Below are positions 1 through 8,526 of a DNA stretch of 64,000 nucleotides, piece after piece. The notes under the pieces are model-generated. The model did not search any database. It worked only from the letters and a program-made list of their open reading frames with translations, and was not told the DNA's origin. Each line of letters starts with the position of its first letter. The first letter of the stretch is position 1. A program made the translations under genes and the position numbers. The stretch comes from an uncultured Verrucomicrobia subdivision 3 bacterium. GTDB lineage: Bacteria > Verrucomicrobiota > Verrucomicrobiia > Limisphaerales > UBA11358. The stretch spans positions 49,392 through 113,391 of the forward strand of contig CAIQKM010000166.1 of the NCBI GenBank assembly GCA_903872345.1. Reading direction: 5' to 3'.

Positions 1-1441
1 AGCTTTCGCGCACTTCCTCCGAATCATATTTTTCATGCAACCGCTTGCGGAAGGCCTGCGCGATTTCATTCGGGCTGGACCGCGCATAAATGAGTTCCTT
101 GACCTGTTCCCAGGCTTTTTTCGTATCCATCACCGTGGCCGCCTGCTGCTCCACCACCGCAATGAAGTCCGGCAGGTTCAGCTCCCCGGCTATGGCCTTG
201 CCCAGTTCCAGCGCATCCTCCCGGCGCATGCGGTCGGACTGGATGACGCCCCGAATGACCGACTTTTGCATGTTCGGCCCGATCAGCCGCAGCACGGCGG
301 CAATGGCCGACGGACTCGGCACCTTGGACAACGAGAACAAATGCTTCACAAACTCCGTCGTCTCCGGATCGTGTTCCGTGAACTTGCCCGGCCGGAACGT
401 CAGCACAAACCGCAGGCTCTTGGCCAGGCCGCCCACCTTGCCAAAGTTGTTGATGACCGCCTGCCGGTGATCCGGATGCAGCACAAACGACAGCAGCCAT
501 TCCGCCTGCTTGATGAGATTCTCATCCAGCTTTTCCGATTCCGGCGTGATGACGAGCTGTTCGATCAAGGGTGGAAGCCGCTGCGCAAAGATGATGTCCG
601 GCGATTCAATCTGCTGGTTGTCGTAGTAATGCAGCAGTTCCAGCACAAAGGAAAGTTTCAGGAAGGCGATCTTCTGCGCCCGGGCCTCTTCCGTGGCCGC
701 CCGGCTGCCGCGCGATTTGCGATGCAGCGCCAGCAAATCCGCATGGCGGGCCGGCAGCACGCCGGGATTATGCTGGAGCACCGCCTCGAAATCCGGCGCA
801 AACGCCAGCATCACCTCTTCCGGCTTCGGCTTGGGATTGAACTTCACATCCGTCGTCACATCCTTGAAGAACACCAGCGCCTCTTCGCCGTATTCCTTCA
901 CAATGCGCTCGCGCGGCACCTGCCCTTTGACATAGCCGCGGCAGGCGCGAACCGTCGCCGGGAGGAAAAAGCTCTCCGGGTTCGCAATGACCGCCTGCAA
1001 CATCGGCGGATCAAACGGCGCCTCCAGCCGGATCAGTTCCTCGATCAGCGGTTTGACCGCCGCCCGCATATCGACCTTGGACTTCGCCATGGCCTTGAGC
1101 ACGGCCGGTTGCAGAATATCCCCCTCGCTCGTGCCCTTGATCAGCGCATTGGAAACCTCCGCCACCTGGGAACTGTGCTCCACCAGCCGCGCCACCACCA
1201 CCGCCACATCGTTGAGCGGCAGCTTGCTCACCAGGTTGGTGATCTGGTTCACCAGCTCGCCATGCGACTTCTTGCGGTGCTCAATGACCATTTCCAACAG
1301 GGTGCGCAAAGCCTTGTTCTCATGCTCCAGCGCGTCCTGCTCGGTCTCGAGCTGCGCGACTTTCAGGGTCAAGCCGGCCCACTGCTGCTGGATCGCCTCC
1401 AGCGAAGCCACCGGTTGACCGCCATTCTCAGGTTGTGACAT
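1..1441 (-). CDS. Large helical protein of unknown function (partial, C-terminus outside window)
   Basis: An open minus-strand frame starts at ATG 1441-1439 (MSQPENGGQP) and runs off the left edge after 480 codons with no stop. Residues of about 14-60 are rich in Leu/Glu/Gln with a heptad-like pattern (LKVAQLETEQDALEHENKAL), suggesting a coiled coil. The rest is mainly helical, soluble and without signal peptide or membrane segment. I do not recognise a family. A GGAG lies about 15 bases upstream of the start. Sensible composition across 480 codons makes it a real gene; the long plus-strand frame opposite it (35-1438) is Arg/His-rich and is an antisense shadow. Confidence 0.75.
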   Translation of the reverse strand, partial: MSQPENGGQPVASLEAIQQQWAGLTLKVAQLETEQDALEHENKALRTLLEMVIEHRKKSHGELVNQITNLVSKLPLNDVAVVVARLVEHSSQVAEVSNALIKGTSEGDILQPAVLKAMAKSKVDMRAAVKPLIEELIRLEAPFDPPMLQAVIANPESFFLPATVRACRGYVKGQVPRERIVKEYGEEALVFFKDVTTDVKFNPKPKPEEVMLAFAPDFEAVLQHNPGVLPARHADLLALHRKSRGSRAATEEARAQKIAFLKLSFVLELLHYYDNQQIESPDIIFAQRLPPLIEQLVITPESEKLDENLIKQAEWLLSFVLHPDHRQAVINNFGKVGGLAKSLRFVLTFRPGKFTEHDPETTEFVKHLFSLSKVPSPSAIAAVLRLIGPNMQKSVIRGVIQSDRMRREDALELGKAIAGELNLPDFIAVVEQQAATVMDTKKAWEQVKELIYARSSPNEIAQAFRKRLHEKYDSEEVRES

Positions 1442-1589
1442 AAGCTTATAATCGCTCCGCCGACGAATTTATTTCAACCATTTTTTGAAAAGACTTTGCA
1501 GCCGATGGCGATTTGTCCAATCGGTCGCATCCTGAAACCCTCCGGCCGGCGGCGTCAGAATGCTTGGCGATGCCAACCTTCGGCGGACC

Positions 1590-1606
1590 GCGGCTGTCCC
1601 AGCCGC
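1590..1606. repeat. Dispersed palindrome GCGGCTG-N3-CAGCCGC
   Basis: A perfect 7-bp inverted repeat around a 3-base loop (TCC here). The same hairpin occurs at 3282-3298 and, with longer arms, at 58210-58238; a related GCGGCTC-N3-GAGCCGC lies at 8676-8692. All copies are intergenic, as expected of REP-type elements. Apart from this hairpin I see nothing between 1442 and 1708. Confidence 0.6.
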
Positions 1607-1722
1607 AGCGCGTGGATAGGCCAAGTGACGGCGAAGCATGCTCGTCTGTATTGGCAGAACAGCCGTAGGGGGGTGAGAAGTTCAACCCGCCTCGGTCTGG
1701 CGGCACGCTGCCAAGGAACCAT

Positions 1723-3021
1723 CTATGCAACAGTTTGATTTTGCAGGGTATAGCCAAAATGGGCGGCGGCCTTTTTTAAGCGTGTGATGGACTGTTCGCG
1801 GTAGTGTTGCTCGTAAGCTTCCAAGCCCTGTTCGACATACTGCATGCCATGCTTAAGGGCATGGTAGAACAAGAGCGCGATCTTGCGCGCGCAGGCAATG
1901 TTGGCCACTTGCGCCCCGCGCGTGGCTTTGATGCGCCGGTAAAATCCGGACAAGGCCAAATACTTGGAACGCCCCAGGGTGCGAGCCACGACGCAAAAGA
2001 TTTTCCCGGCGGTGCCGCGGAACCGTTTCTGGCGGCGCCGGCGTTTGCCGCTTTGCCGGCTGCCGGGCGACAGGCCGAGCCACGACACAAAATGTTTGCC
2101 GGTGGGCCAGCGGCTCATATCCGTGCCCACTTCCGAAACCACCAGCATCTGGCTGTAAGCGGTAATGCACGGCAAGGCCGTCAAGTCCACCCCCGTGAGC
2201 CGGTGCAACAACTGCTCCAGCTGGGGCACTTCGGGTGAGTTGGCCCGCCGCTTTTTGACCGTGGGACCGGCTCCCGCCGGCGGCTCCGGCCGTTGGGCGG
2301 CCAGGGCGGCCAACACTTTTTGAATCGCCACATCACAGGCGGCAATCTGACCCTGGTAAAAGTCCCAGGCCTGCAAGGCCTGTTGCAGGCTGAACAGATG
2401 TTCTTCATCCCAGGTGCCCTGCAAAGCCCGCAGCAACGGCTGGGTCTTGCGCCGGAGCACATCGGCATCGCACAATGCCAGCAAGACCGCCGGATCCCGC
2501 TCCCCGGCCACCATCGCGCGAATCATGCGCAGACAGTTCACCCCGATGGTCTGGCTGAAGACGTCGTGGAGTTTGAGGTTCATCAAGTCCATGGCTTTCT
2601 GCATGTGCAGAATGTGTTGCGCCGCGCTGCCGACATGATCCTGGCGCAAACGCACGTACTGCCGGAGCCGGCGAATGTCCGCCGGCGGCACGAAACCCGA
2701 CTGCAGCAGCCCCTGCGCGTGCAATTGCGCCAGCCACTGGCAGTCTTGGGTGTCCGTCTTGCGCCCCGGCACATTCTTGACGTGCGCCCCATTGACCACG
2801 CACACCGCCAGCCCGGCGGCTTCCAGAATGTCATAAACCGGCAGCCAATACACGCCGGTCGCTTCCATCGCCACCGTCGTCACCTGTTGCGCCAACAGAT
2901 AATCGCGCAATTGATACAGGGCGTCGGTGAAACACTCAAATACCTTCACCCCGTCCTGCCCCGCTATCCCAACGTGCATTTTTTCGCTGCCCACGTCGAT
3001 GGCCGCTGCTTTTCTGGTCAT
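1723..3021 (-). CDS. IS110-family transposase (DEDD recombinase)
   Basis: The 432-residue protein catalyses transposition of the surrounding element. The N-terminal RuvC-like DEDD domain shows D9 (AAIDVG), E53 (MEATGVYW), and D90 and D93 (KTDTQD). The C-terminal Transposase_20 region (about 290-390) contains the family pattern around HFVSWLGLSPGSRQSGKR, where the catalytic serine is expected. ATG 3021 is preferred over an upstream in-frame start at 3174, because it begins exactly at the conserved MTRKAAAIDVG core and the upstream codons look non-coding. The reading frame is intact, so the copy may be active. Confidence 0.93.
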   Translation of the reverse strand: MTRKAAAIDVGSEKMHVGIAGQDGVKVFECFTDALYQLRDYLLAQQVTTVAMEATGVYWLPVYDILEAAGLAVCVVNGAHVKNVPGRKTDTQDCQWLAQLHAQGLLQSGFVPPADIRRLRQYVRLRQDHVGSAAQHILHMQKAMDLMNLKLHDVFSQTIGVNCLRMIRAMVAGERDPAVLLALCDADVLRRKTQPLLRALQGTWDEEHLFSLQQALQAWDFYQGQIAACDVAIQKVLAALAAQRPEPPAGAGPTVKKRRANSPEVPQLEQLLHRLTGVDLTALPCITAYSQMLVVSEVGTDMSRWPTGKHFVSWLGLSPGSRQSGKRRRRQKRFRGTAGKIFCVVARTLGRSKYLALSGFYRRIKATRGAQVANIACARKIALLFYHALKHGMQYVEQGLEAYEQHYREQSITRLKKAAAHFGYTLQNQTVA

Positions 3022-3236
3022 AGGTTGTTTTGGAGGGTTAATGATCCGCACGCCTGGCCTGGCTGGCAGTCGGAGCGAATGCTGCCAAACGGGAACACGG
3101 CTGAGGGTTTTTAACCACCCCCAGCCCGTCGCCAAACACATAATCTGCAGGCAGCCAGAGCAAGTCTGCGGCACGAGTAAGAAACATCAAGCAAGCTGCC
3201 TGCTACGCTGCCAAGCGCACGAATCACCCAAAGCTA
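3022..3236 (-). ncRNA. Candidate IS110 bridge RNA region (transposase leader)
   Basis: This 215-bp stretch between the element end and the transposase start has no credible ORF. IS110-group elements are known to transcribe a structured bridge RNA from this position. Two hairpins can be seen: TGGCAG/CTGCCA at 3064-3069 and 3082-3087 with a 12-nt loop, and GGCTG/CAGCC at 3099-3103 and 3122-3126 enclosing an inner GGTT/AACC. The hairpins are seen; the RNA assignment is inferred from position. Guide loops could not be matched to target and donor without knowing the insertion junctions. Confidence 0.35.
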
Positions 3237-3281
3237 GGTTCCTTGGCAATCAAAACGAAAGCTTTTGTTTCGTTGGCGTCT

Positions 3282-3298
3282 GCGGCTGGGACAGCCGC
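3282..3298. repeat. Dispersed palindrome GCGGCTG-N3-CAGCCGC
   Basis: Second copy of the REP-like hairpin (loop GGA), about 35 bp outside the IS110 right end and upstream of the serpin gene. A small AACGAAA/TTTCGTT hairpin at 3254-3274 lies beside it. Confidence 0.6.
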
Positions 3299-3415
3299 GC
3301 TCCGCAGCAAAAGGTGTCCCGTCCGCTCATTCGGGGACGTGTCAAAATGCCCCCGCCCGTCATTCGCCCACAAAAAACCTTGCCAGCGCGAGCCAACGGA
3401 GGAAAATCCGCTTAT

Positions 3416-4642
3416 ATGAGCTTCCAACGCGCCTTCAGGGTTGCCCGGCAACTGCTTACCGTCGTCCTCGCCGGTTCGGCCGGCCTGACCGTTTTTGCCG
3501 CCAACCCGGCGGACCAGGCCAGTCTCGTCGCCGCCAACAACCAATTCTCCTTCGACCTCATGCAACAGGTCGTGTCCGCCCAAACCAACGCCAATGTCTT
3601 TCTCTCGCCTTTCAGCGCCGCCACCGCCCTCCGAATGGTGGCGAACGGTGCCGCCGGTCTCACCCGCCAGGAACTGGAGCACACCCTCCATACCAGCGGC
3701 CTCAATGGGAGCGCCATCAATGAGGCCTTCACCGGGTTGAACCGCTCCTTGGCGAGAAAAAAAGACGTCATCCTTACCCTGGCCAACGGAATGTGGGTCC
3801 GCCAAGGTTTTGCACTCAAACCGGCATTCATCACTGAAAACCAACATTATTTCGGAGCTGAACTGGCAGCGGTAGATTTCAATCAACCGGCCGCCGCCCA
3901 AACCATCAACAACTGGGCCAGCCGCCAGACTCACGGAAAAATCCCCAAGCTGGTGGAGTATCCCTTCGATCCCTATCTGAGATTGTTCCTCGCCAACGCC
4001 ATCTATTTCAAAGGCACCTGGGTGACTCCCTTCGACAAATCCGCCACCAAACCGCATGACTTCCATCTGCCGGACCAATCCGTAAAACAAACACCCCTGA
4101 TGTCACGGCACGAGGACTTGCCCTACGAGGAAACCGTCAGCTATCAGGCCGTGCGACTGCCCTACAACGGCGGCTTGCGCATGACCATCTTTCTGCCCGC
4201 CCAAAAAATCACCCCACAACAACTGCTCCAGACCTTTGGTCGACCCGGCATCTGGGACAACAACATCCAGCCCGCCTTCGGCTCACGCGATGGCACCCTA
4301 ATGCTGCCCAAATTCAAAATGGAATTCGCCGCCAGCCTGAATGCTCCACTTCAAGCCTTGGGCTTGAAAAACGCTTTCACCGACAACGCCAATTTTTCCG
4401 GCATTTCGAGCACACAATTATGCATCAGCGAAGTCTTGCAAAAGAGTTTTGTGGAAGTGAACGAGCAAGGGACGGAAGCGGCCGCCGTAACAGGCATTGG
4501 GGTCACAGCCTGTGGCATTGAAATGAACCCGCCCAAACCCTTCGTAATGATTGTGGACCGCCCGTTCCTGTTCACCATCGAGGACGCTGACACCGACGCC
4601 ATCCTCTTCGTCGGGGTCATTAACAACCCGGAAACCAAATAG
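3416..4642 (+). CDS. Secreted serpin-family protease inhibitor
   Basis: A 408-residue protein with a Sec signal peptide (about 1-30, cleavage near TVFA-ANPA) followed by a full serpin fold. Serpin signatures include NVFLSPFSAATALRMVANGA near the N-terminus, NAIYFKGTW in the middle, and DRPFLFTIED before the C-terminus. The hinge EQGTEAAAVTG matches inhibitory serpins (small residues at P12-P9), so it is probably a true suicide inhibitor. Counting 17 residues from the P17 Glu puts P1 at Cys (VTAC-GIE), which is unusual. ATG 3416 is preceded by GGAGGA at 3398-3403. It probably protects the envelope or exported enzymes from foreign proteases; the target is unknown. Confidence 0.92.
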   Translation: MSFQRAFRVARQLLTVVLAGSAGLTVFAANPADQASLVAANNQFSFDLMQQVVSAQTNANVFLSPFSAATALRMVANGAAGLTRQELEHTLHTSGLNGSAINEAFTGLNRSLARKKDVILTLANGMWVRQGFALKPAFITENQHYFGAELAAVDFNQPAAAQTINNWASRQTHGKIPKLVEYPFDPYLRLFLANAIYFKGTWVTPFDKSATKPHDFHLPDQSVKQTPLMSRHEDLPYEETVSYQAVRLPYNGGLRMTIFLPAQKITPQQLLQTFGRPGIWDNNIQPAFGSRDGTLMLPKFKMEFAASLNAPLQALGLKNAFTDNANFSGISSTQLCISEVLQKSFVEVNEQGTEAAAVTGIGVTACGIEMNPPKPFVMIVDRPFLFTIEDADTDAILFVGVINNPETK

Positions 4643-4724
4643 TCCGACCGAAAACCTTGGCGATGCCGACCGTTTTCTGTTATTAGTTCAATTTCCATAA
4701 TAGCTGCCGTCATCCCGAAGCCCC

Positions 4725-6296
4725 ATGATGAACTACAAACACACCCTGCCGGTTCTGGGAATCCTGGCCGCCATATTTTTTCAGACCGTGGCCAGCCTCG
4801 CGGCGGAAACGGCGGCGCGAACCGACCGGCCCAACCTCATTTTCATCCTGGCTGACGATCTTTCCTATGGGGATTTGAGTTGCTTCGGCCAGCAACATTT
4901 TGCGACCCCGAATATTGACCGACTCGCGTCGGAAGGTCGCATTTTTGCGAACGCCTATGCCGGCGCGCCCTGGTGCGCCCCTTCGCGAACCGCGCTGTTG
5001 ACCGGCCGGACCGCGCGGCATTTCGCCCCGCTGCAAAAGAACGCCCAAGGTCGGGGCACCCGGTTCAATCCCACCGTGGCCGAGATGCTCCGCACCGCCG
5101 GCTACGCCACCGCCATCCTCGGCAAATGGCACATGCAGGAAGGGGGCGAAACGTGGTTCTTCAACAAACCGACCCGCGCCGAACAACGGGCGATGGAAAA
5201 CCCGGCCGAAATGCCCTGGCATCGCGGGTTCGAGGTCTGCCGCATCGGCTATTCGTTCGGGCTGAATCCGTATTTTCCGCATCAGATTGAAACCGGCGAT
5301 GCCACCGAAATTCCATTGCCGGAAAACCGGGACGTGGACGACGATTTCCTGTCCAAAAACAACCACTACCGTTCTCCTGACATATACGCCCCCCAAGGCC
5401 GTTTTGTGGACAAGACCGGCAAAGATTCGTCCCACTTGCGTTATGCGGAGGACATTTATCGCGCCGAAGCCATCAAGTTCATCGCGGAAAACCAAAACCG
5501 TCCCTTCTTCCTCTACTACGCCACTCCCCTCGTTCACGGACCGCTGGCGGTCAAGGAACTTGGCCAATTCAAGGACATGCCCGCCGCCTGGAGCACGGCG
5601 CACAAGGTGTGGGCCGCCGAGGTCGTCGAATTGGACCGGTCCGTCGGCCTCATTCTGGACGAATTGAAAAAATCCGGCCTCGCAACCAATACGGTCGTGC
5701 TGTTCGCCGCCGACAACGGCTATTCCGAGTGGGGTTACTTTGGCCGGAAAACCTGGGTGGACGATCCGCTCTTTCACAACAAAGGCCCGTGGAATCGCGG
5801 CAAATTCGTCAACAGCAACGGCGGCGTCATTGTCCCGTTCATCGCCTGGGGACCGGGCCGCGTGGCGCCGGGCAAGACCGGCCGGGCCATCGGTTTTTAT
5901 GATTTCATGGCGACAGCCGGTGAACTCTCCGGCGCGAAGCTGCCCGGCCCCACCGACGGCGTGAGCTTCGTGCCGCTCCTCGCCGGACGCGACCAAGACC
6001 AGCCCTTGCGAACCGCGCTGGCCTGGTCCGCGGCAGGCAATTATGGAATCAAAATTCCCGATGATTTTGATCCGAACGACAAGACCGCGAAATATCTGCC
6101 GCCCTCGGTGCTGCTCGATGAACGCTGGTACGCACTGGGCATCCGGAAGCAACCGGCCCCGGCCCCGCTGACGATCCGCGTCTTCGACATCGTCACCGAT
6201 GCCGGCTGCACCAATGATCTTTCGTTCACCCGCAAAGATCTCTGCGACCGCGCCGCCGTTGAATTCCAAAAACTCGCAGCCGGCGGCAACGAATAA
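4725..6296 (+). CDS. Secreted type I sulfatase (formylglycine-dependent)
   Basis: This 523-residue protein hydrolyses sulfate esters, probably of sulfated polysaccharides. A signal peptide spans about 1-27. The metal-binding Asp pair follows (ILADDLSYGD, D44/D45), then the signature CAPSRTALLTGR, in which C84 would be converted to formylglycine. GKWH (about 131-134) and the PLVHGPL histidine complete the active site, and AADNGYSEWG supplies a further metal ligand region. Length and motif order fit the arylsulfatase/alkaline-phosphatase superfamily. It follows the serpin by 82 bp on the same strand. Substrate cannot be told from sequence alone. ATG 4725 and ATG 4728 are adjacent possible starts. 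Confidence 0.93.
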   Translation: MMNYKHTLPVLGILAAIFFQTVASLAAETAARTDRPNLIFILADDLSYGDLSCFGQQHFATPNIDRLASEGRIFANAYAGAPWCAPSRTALLTGRTARHFAPLQKNAQGRGTRFNPTVAEMLRTAGYATAILGKWHMQEGGETWFFNKPTRAEQRAMENPAEMPWHRGFEVCRIGYSFGLNPYFPHQIETGDATEIPLPENRDVDDDFLSKNNHYRSPDIYAPQGRFVDKTGKDSSHLRYAEDIYRAEAIKFIAENQNRPFFLYYATPLVHGPLAVKELGQFKDMPAAWSTAHKVWAAEVVELDRSVGLILDELKKSGLATNTVVLFAADNGYSEWGYFGRKTWVDDPLFHNKGPWNRGKFVNSNGGVIVPFIAWGPGRVAPGKTGRAIGFYDFMATAGELSGAKLPGPTDGVSFVPLLAGRDQDQPLRTALAWSAAGNYGIKIPDDFDPNDKTAKYLPPSVLLDERWYALGIRKQPAPAPLTIRVFDIVTDAGCTNDLSFTRKDLCDRAAVEFQKLAAGGNE

Positions 6297-6415
6297 CCGC
6301 CAATATGCCAAGGGTCGCCTGACCAATCCGACGACTGGGTGGTTCCTCGCCTCGAACTCGCTTCATTCAACGTCAATTCACTTGCAGAAAACGGCGGGCC
6401 AGTCAAACTGCCGCC

Positions 6416-6727
6416 ATGGAACCGGAACGATTTAAAGCCAGCCGCTGGACTGGCGGCAACCATCTTTTCCCCACCGTCATCGAAGTGTCGGACAAGGCGG
6501 TCATCCGGCACAAACGTTCATGGTTCAGCAAGGACGAGATCAGCATCAGCATTTCCAAGGTGGCCTCCGTCCATATCAAGACCGGCCTCATCTGGGCGGA
6601 CATCCTCATCGAATCCAGCGGTGGCTCCGACCCGCTCGCCAGCCACGGCCACTCCAAAGCCGATGCCCGCCGCATCCGCGAACTCGTCGAAGCCGCGCAA
6701 CAAACAGTTCCAAACTTGGAAAAATAA
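6416..6727 (+). CDS. Small bacterial PH-domain-like protein
   Basis: A soluble 103-residue protein whose pattern of beta strands and final helix resembles a bacterial pleckstrin-homology domain: an opening strand (FPTVIEVSDKAVIRHKR), KDEISISISKVASVHI, IWADILIESSGG, and a closing helix with Arg/Glu. No signal peptide or membrane segment. It ends 10 bp from the convergent PurD-like gene. Function of such stand-alone domains is generally unknown. The family call rests on pattern only. Confidence 0.65.
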   Translation: MEPERFKASRWTGGNHLFPTVIEVSDKAVIRHKRSWFSKDEISISISKVASVHIKTGLIWADILIESSGGSDPLASHGHSKADARRIRELVEAAQQTVPNLEK

Positions 6728-6737
6728 CCGCATCCCC

Positions 6738-8027
6738 TCACACCGTCCCCGGTGGCCACAAGCTCTGCCCCACATCCGTCCGGAAATAACTCCCCACCAC
6801 GCGAATCTTGCGGATGTTCTCATACGCCTTCGCGATGGCCCCGTCCAACTGTGCCCCCAGCGCAATGACATCCGCAATCCGATGCCCCGTCGCCAGCAGA
6901 TGCCCGTCCGCATCCCGCGCCACCTCGTTCCACCACACATCCGTATCAAAAGGCGACGTCACCTCCAGCGGCAGATGCGGCCCCCGCACCTGCGTGTAAG
7001 GATAACCATACCCCGCCAGCGTCAGCGAACAGCCAAAATTCAATCCCTCGCGGAACGACAGGCTCAACGGCTGATTCCGCGCCGTGCGCAACACCGTCTC
7101 CACCGGATTCGTCAGCATCCGCAAAATCATCGGCCCCGACGTCACCCCAATGCGGATGTTGTACTCGATCACATGCCACCGGCCGTCCTTCTTGATCGCC
7201 GTCACCTGCAACGGCCCGTTGAAACCGCACGCGCGCAGCCACGGTTTCAGCGGATGAATCAATTCCCGCGCCAGACCGTACTTGTCGTTTTCATCGCGCT
7301 CCACCAACCCGCCCAGCGGCGCGCCGGCCACGATGCCCTGATTGCCGTTGAAGGCGTACTTGTATTCCTGATTCGTCACCAGCGAATGAATCTCCCCATC
7401 GCTCACCAGCACAATATGCCCCGCCTCCGCCCGGCCCAGATATTCCTGCAAAAACACGCCCTCCGCATAATTCACGTGCCGCAGCCAGGCGCGCGTATCC
7501 GCCACCGTCTCGCACAGCACGGTATGCACCGGGCTGGTGGGCGAGCACAGGGGATTTTTGATCACAAACGGCCGCTGCTGCGCGGCCAGAATCTTCTCCG
7601 CCTCAAGTCGGTTCGAGGCCACAAACGATTGCGGAAAGGGAATATTGAAACGGGCGCACAGCTCGCGCGCAAAATCCCGTTCGCGCTCAATCCGCATGCC
7701 TTCGCCCACCGGACAGAATATGCCTACGCCCGACTGCATCAACTGTTGCGACCACGGCTGCTGCGCCCAGTCAATGGATTGGGGAATCACCACCTGCGCC
7801 TGATGCTGGCGCAAGAGCGGCACCGGATTGCCGGTGGAATCGTAGGAAAACGTCGGGCCCACCAGCGACGGCGGATAGTGACCGTAACTGCGGGTAAGGT
7901 AAGTGGAAACGTTGGCGCCATCATCCGCCAACGCGGTGCCAATACTGTGGGCAAAGGAACCCACGCCGAGAACAAAAATGGCCGGCCGCACCGACGGCTG
8001 GCTGGATACAGATTGCTGTTGCGTCAT
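6738..8027 (-). CDS. PurD-like ATP-grasp protein (divergent phosphoribosylamine-glycine ligase homologue)
   Basis: A 429-residue protein with the three-domain layout of GAR synthetase: Rossmann-like N-domain (AIFVLGVGSFAHSIGTAL), ATP-grasp core (FVIKNPLCSPTSPVH; VFLQEYLGRAEAGHIV; WHVIEYNIRIGVTSGPMILRML) and C-terminal subdomain. The EYNIRIG stretch matches the PurD metal-binding segment EFNCRFGDPE only loosely. The usual N-terminal GNGGREHAL motif is replaced and the glycine-rich GGMGAY loop is missing (GAPLGGL instead), so it may use a different amine or acid. ATG 8027 is chosen; GTG 8051 is an in-frame alternative. No Shine-Dalgarno is visible for either. Confidence 0.7.
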   Translation of the reverse strand: MTQQQSVSSQPSVRPAIFVLGVGSFAHSIGTALADDGANVSTYLTRSYGHYPPSLVGPTFSYDSTGNPVPLLRQHQAQVVIPQSIDWAQQPWSQQLMQSGVGIFCPVGEGMRIERERDFARELCARFNIPFPQSFVASNRLEAEKILAAQQRPFVIKNPLCSPTSPVHTVLCETVADTRAWLRHVNYAEGVFLQEYLGRAEAGHIVLVSDGEIHSLVTNQEYKYAFNGNQGIVAGAPLGGLVERDENDKYGLARELIHPLKPWLRACGFNGPLQVTAIKKDGRWHVIEYNIRIGVTSGPMILRMLTNPVETVLRTARNQPLSLSFREGLNFGCSLTLAGYGYPYTQVRGPHLPLEVTSPFDTDVWWNEVARDADGHLLATGHRIADVIALGAQLDGAIAKAYENIRKIRVVGSYFRTDVGQSLWPPGTV

Positions 8028-8121
8028 GAACTGGAGGAACAATTTACACACTCAAACCGGAAAACCGAAGTGGGAAATGTCGCCTGCCACCGTAACGGGC
8101 CCATCTTGCCACTGCCTCTCA

Positions 8122-8189
8122 AATCCAGACCCGTGACATCGTCAAAACCCTTCGTCCGCCGTGTTCTCTCCCTCTCCGTCATTGGTAAA
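8122..8189. repeat. Dispersed 68-bp repeat, copy 1
   Basis: The segment beginning AATCCAGACCCGTGACATCG and ending ATTGGTAAA recurs in the same orientation at 10751-10817, with roughly three quarters of bases alike by eye. Both copies are intergenic: this one lies just upstream of a gene remnant, the other downstream of the HEAT-like gene. Confidence 0.55.
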
Positions 8190-8271
8190 GCCCTGCTTCC
8201 GGGTGAGGAAAGCCGGAACCAACATACTGCCCGCACCCAAAATGCCGTAGATATGGCCAAGGTCGCCGGGT

Positions 8272-8526
8272 CTGGAGCAATACCGCATTGCTCACGGAAA
8301 TTATCCCGCATCCCTTACCGATCTGGCACCAGACTTCCTGCCCGCCCTTCCTCCCGACGTCATCAACGAGGAACCCTTGCATTATCAACCCGCGCCCGCC
8401 GGCAGCTTTTTGCTCTATTCCGTCGGCTGGAACGGCACCAACGACGGCGGCATAGTGGTAACCAATCAATATGGCGGTTTCAACAACTTGGCCGGCGACT
8501 GGGTCTGGCAGTACCCGAAACCATAA
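8272..8526 (+). pseudogene. C-terminal remnant of a secreted or membrane hypothetical protein
   Basis: From CTG 8272 to TAA 8524-8526 the frame reads LEQYRIAHGNYPASL, then FLLYSVGWNGTNDGG and ends GDWVWQYPKP. This is the characteristic C-terminus of a Verrucomicrobia protein family in which an alpha-helical YR-x-GxYP motif precedes LLYSVGxNGxDDGG. There is no start codon or upstream domain; sequence before 8272 is not convincing in any frame. I take it as a truncated gene. Family recognition is from memory of the motif, not a search. Confidence 0.6.

Larger units (their letters stand above)
1709..3248 (-). mobile_element. IS110-family insertion sequence
   Basis: The element is framed by a perfect 12-bp inverted repeat, TGCCAAGGAACC at 1709-1720 and GGTTCCTTGGCA at 3237-3248, enclosing one DEDD transposase on the minus strand. 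The right repeat sits 2 bp beyond the transposase stop, and the left repeat is separated from the start codon by a 215-bp non-coding leader. Short subterminal inverted repeats are typical of the IS1111 subgroup, whereas a long leader ahead of the gene is typical of the IS110 subgroup, so this copy mixes both features. True ends may lie a few bases outside the repeats. No target duplication is expected for this family. Confidence 0.8.

Noticed and set aside
35..1438. Plus-strand 467-codon open frame opposite the first gene
   Set aside because: Arg/His/Gln-rich translation with no family signature; the minus-strand frame has normal protein composition and a coiled coil.
1446..1757. Minus-strand 103-codon frame between IS110 and the first gene
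   Set aside because: Low-quality composition, crosses the IS end and a palindrome.
4710..6326. Minus-strand 538-codon open frame across the sulfatase
   Set aside because: Antisense shadow of a GC-rich gene; the plus strand carries all sulfatase motifs.
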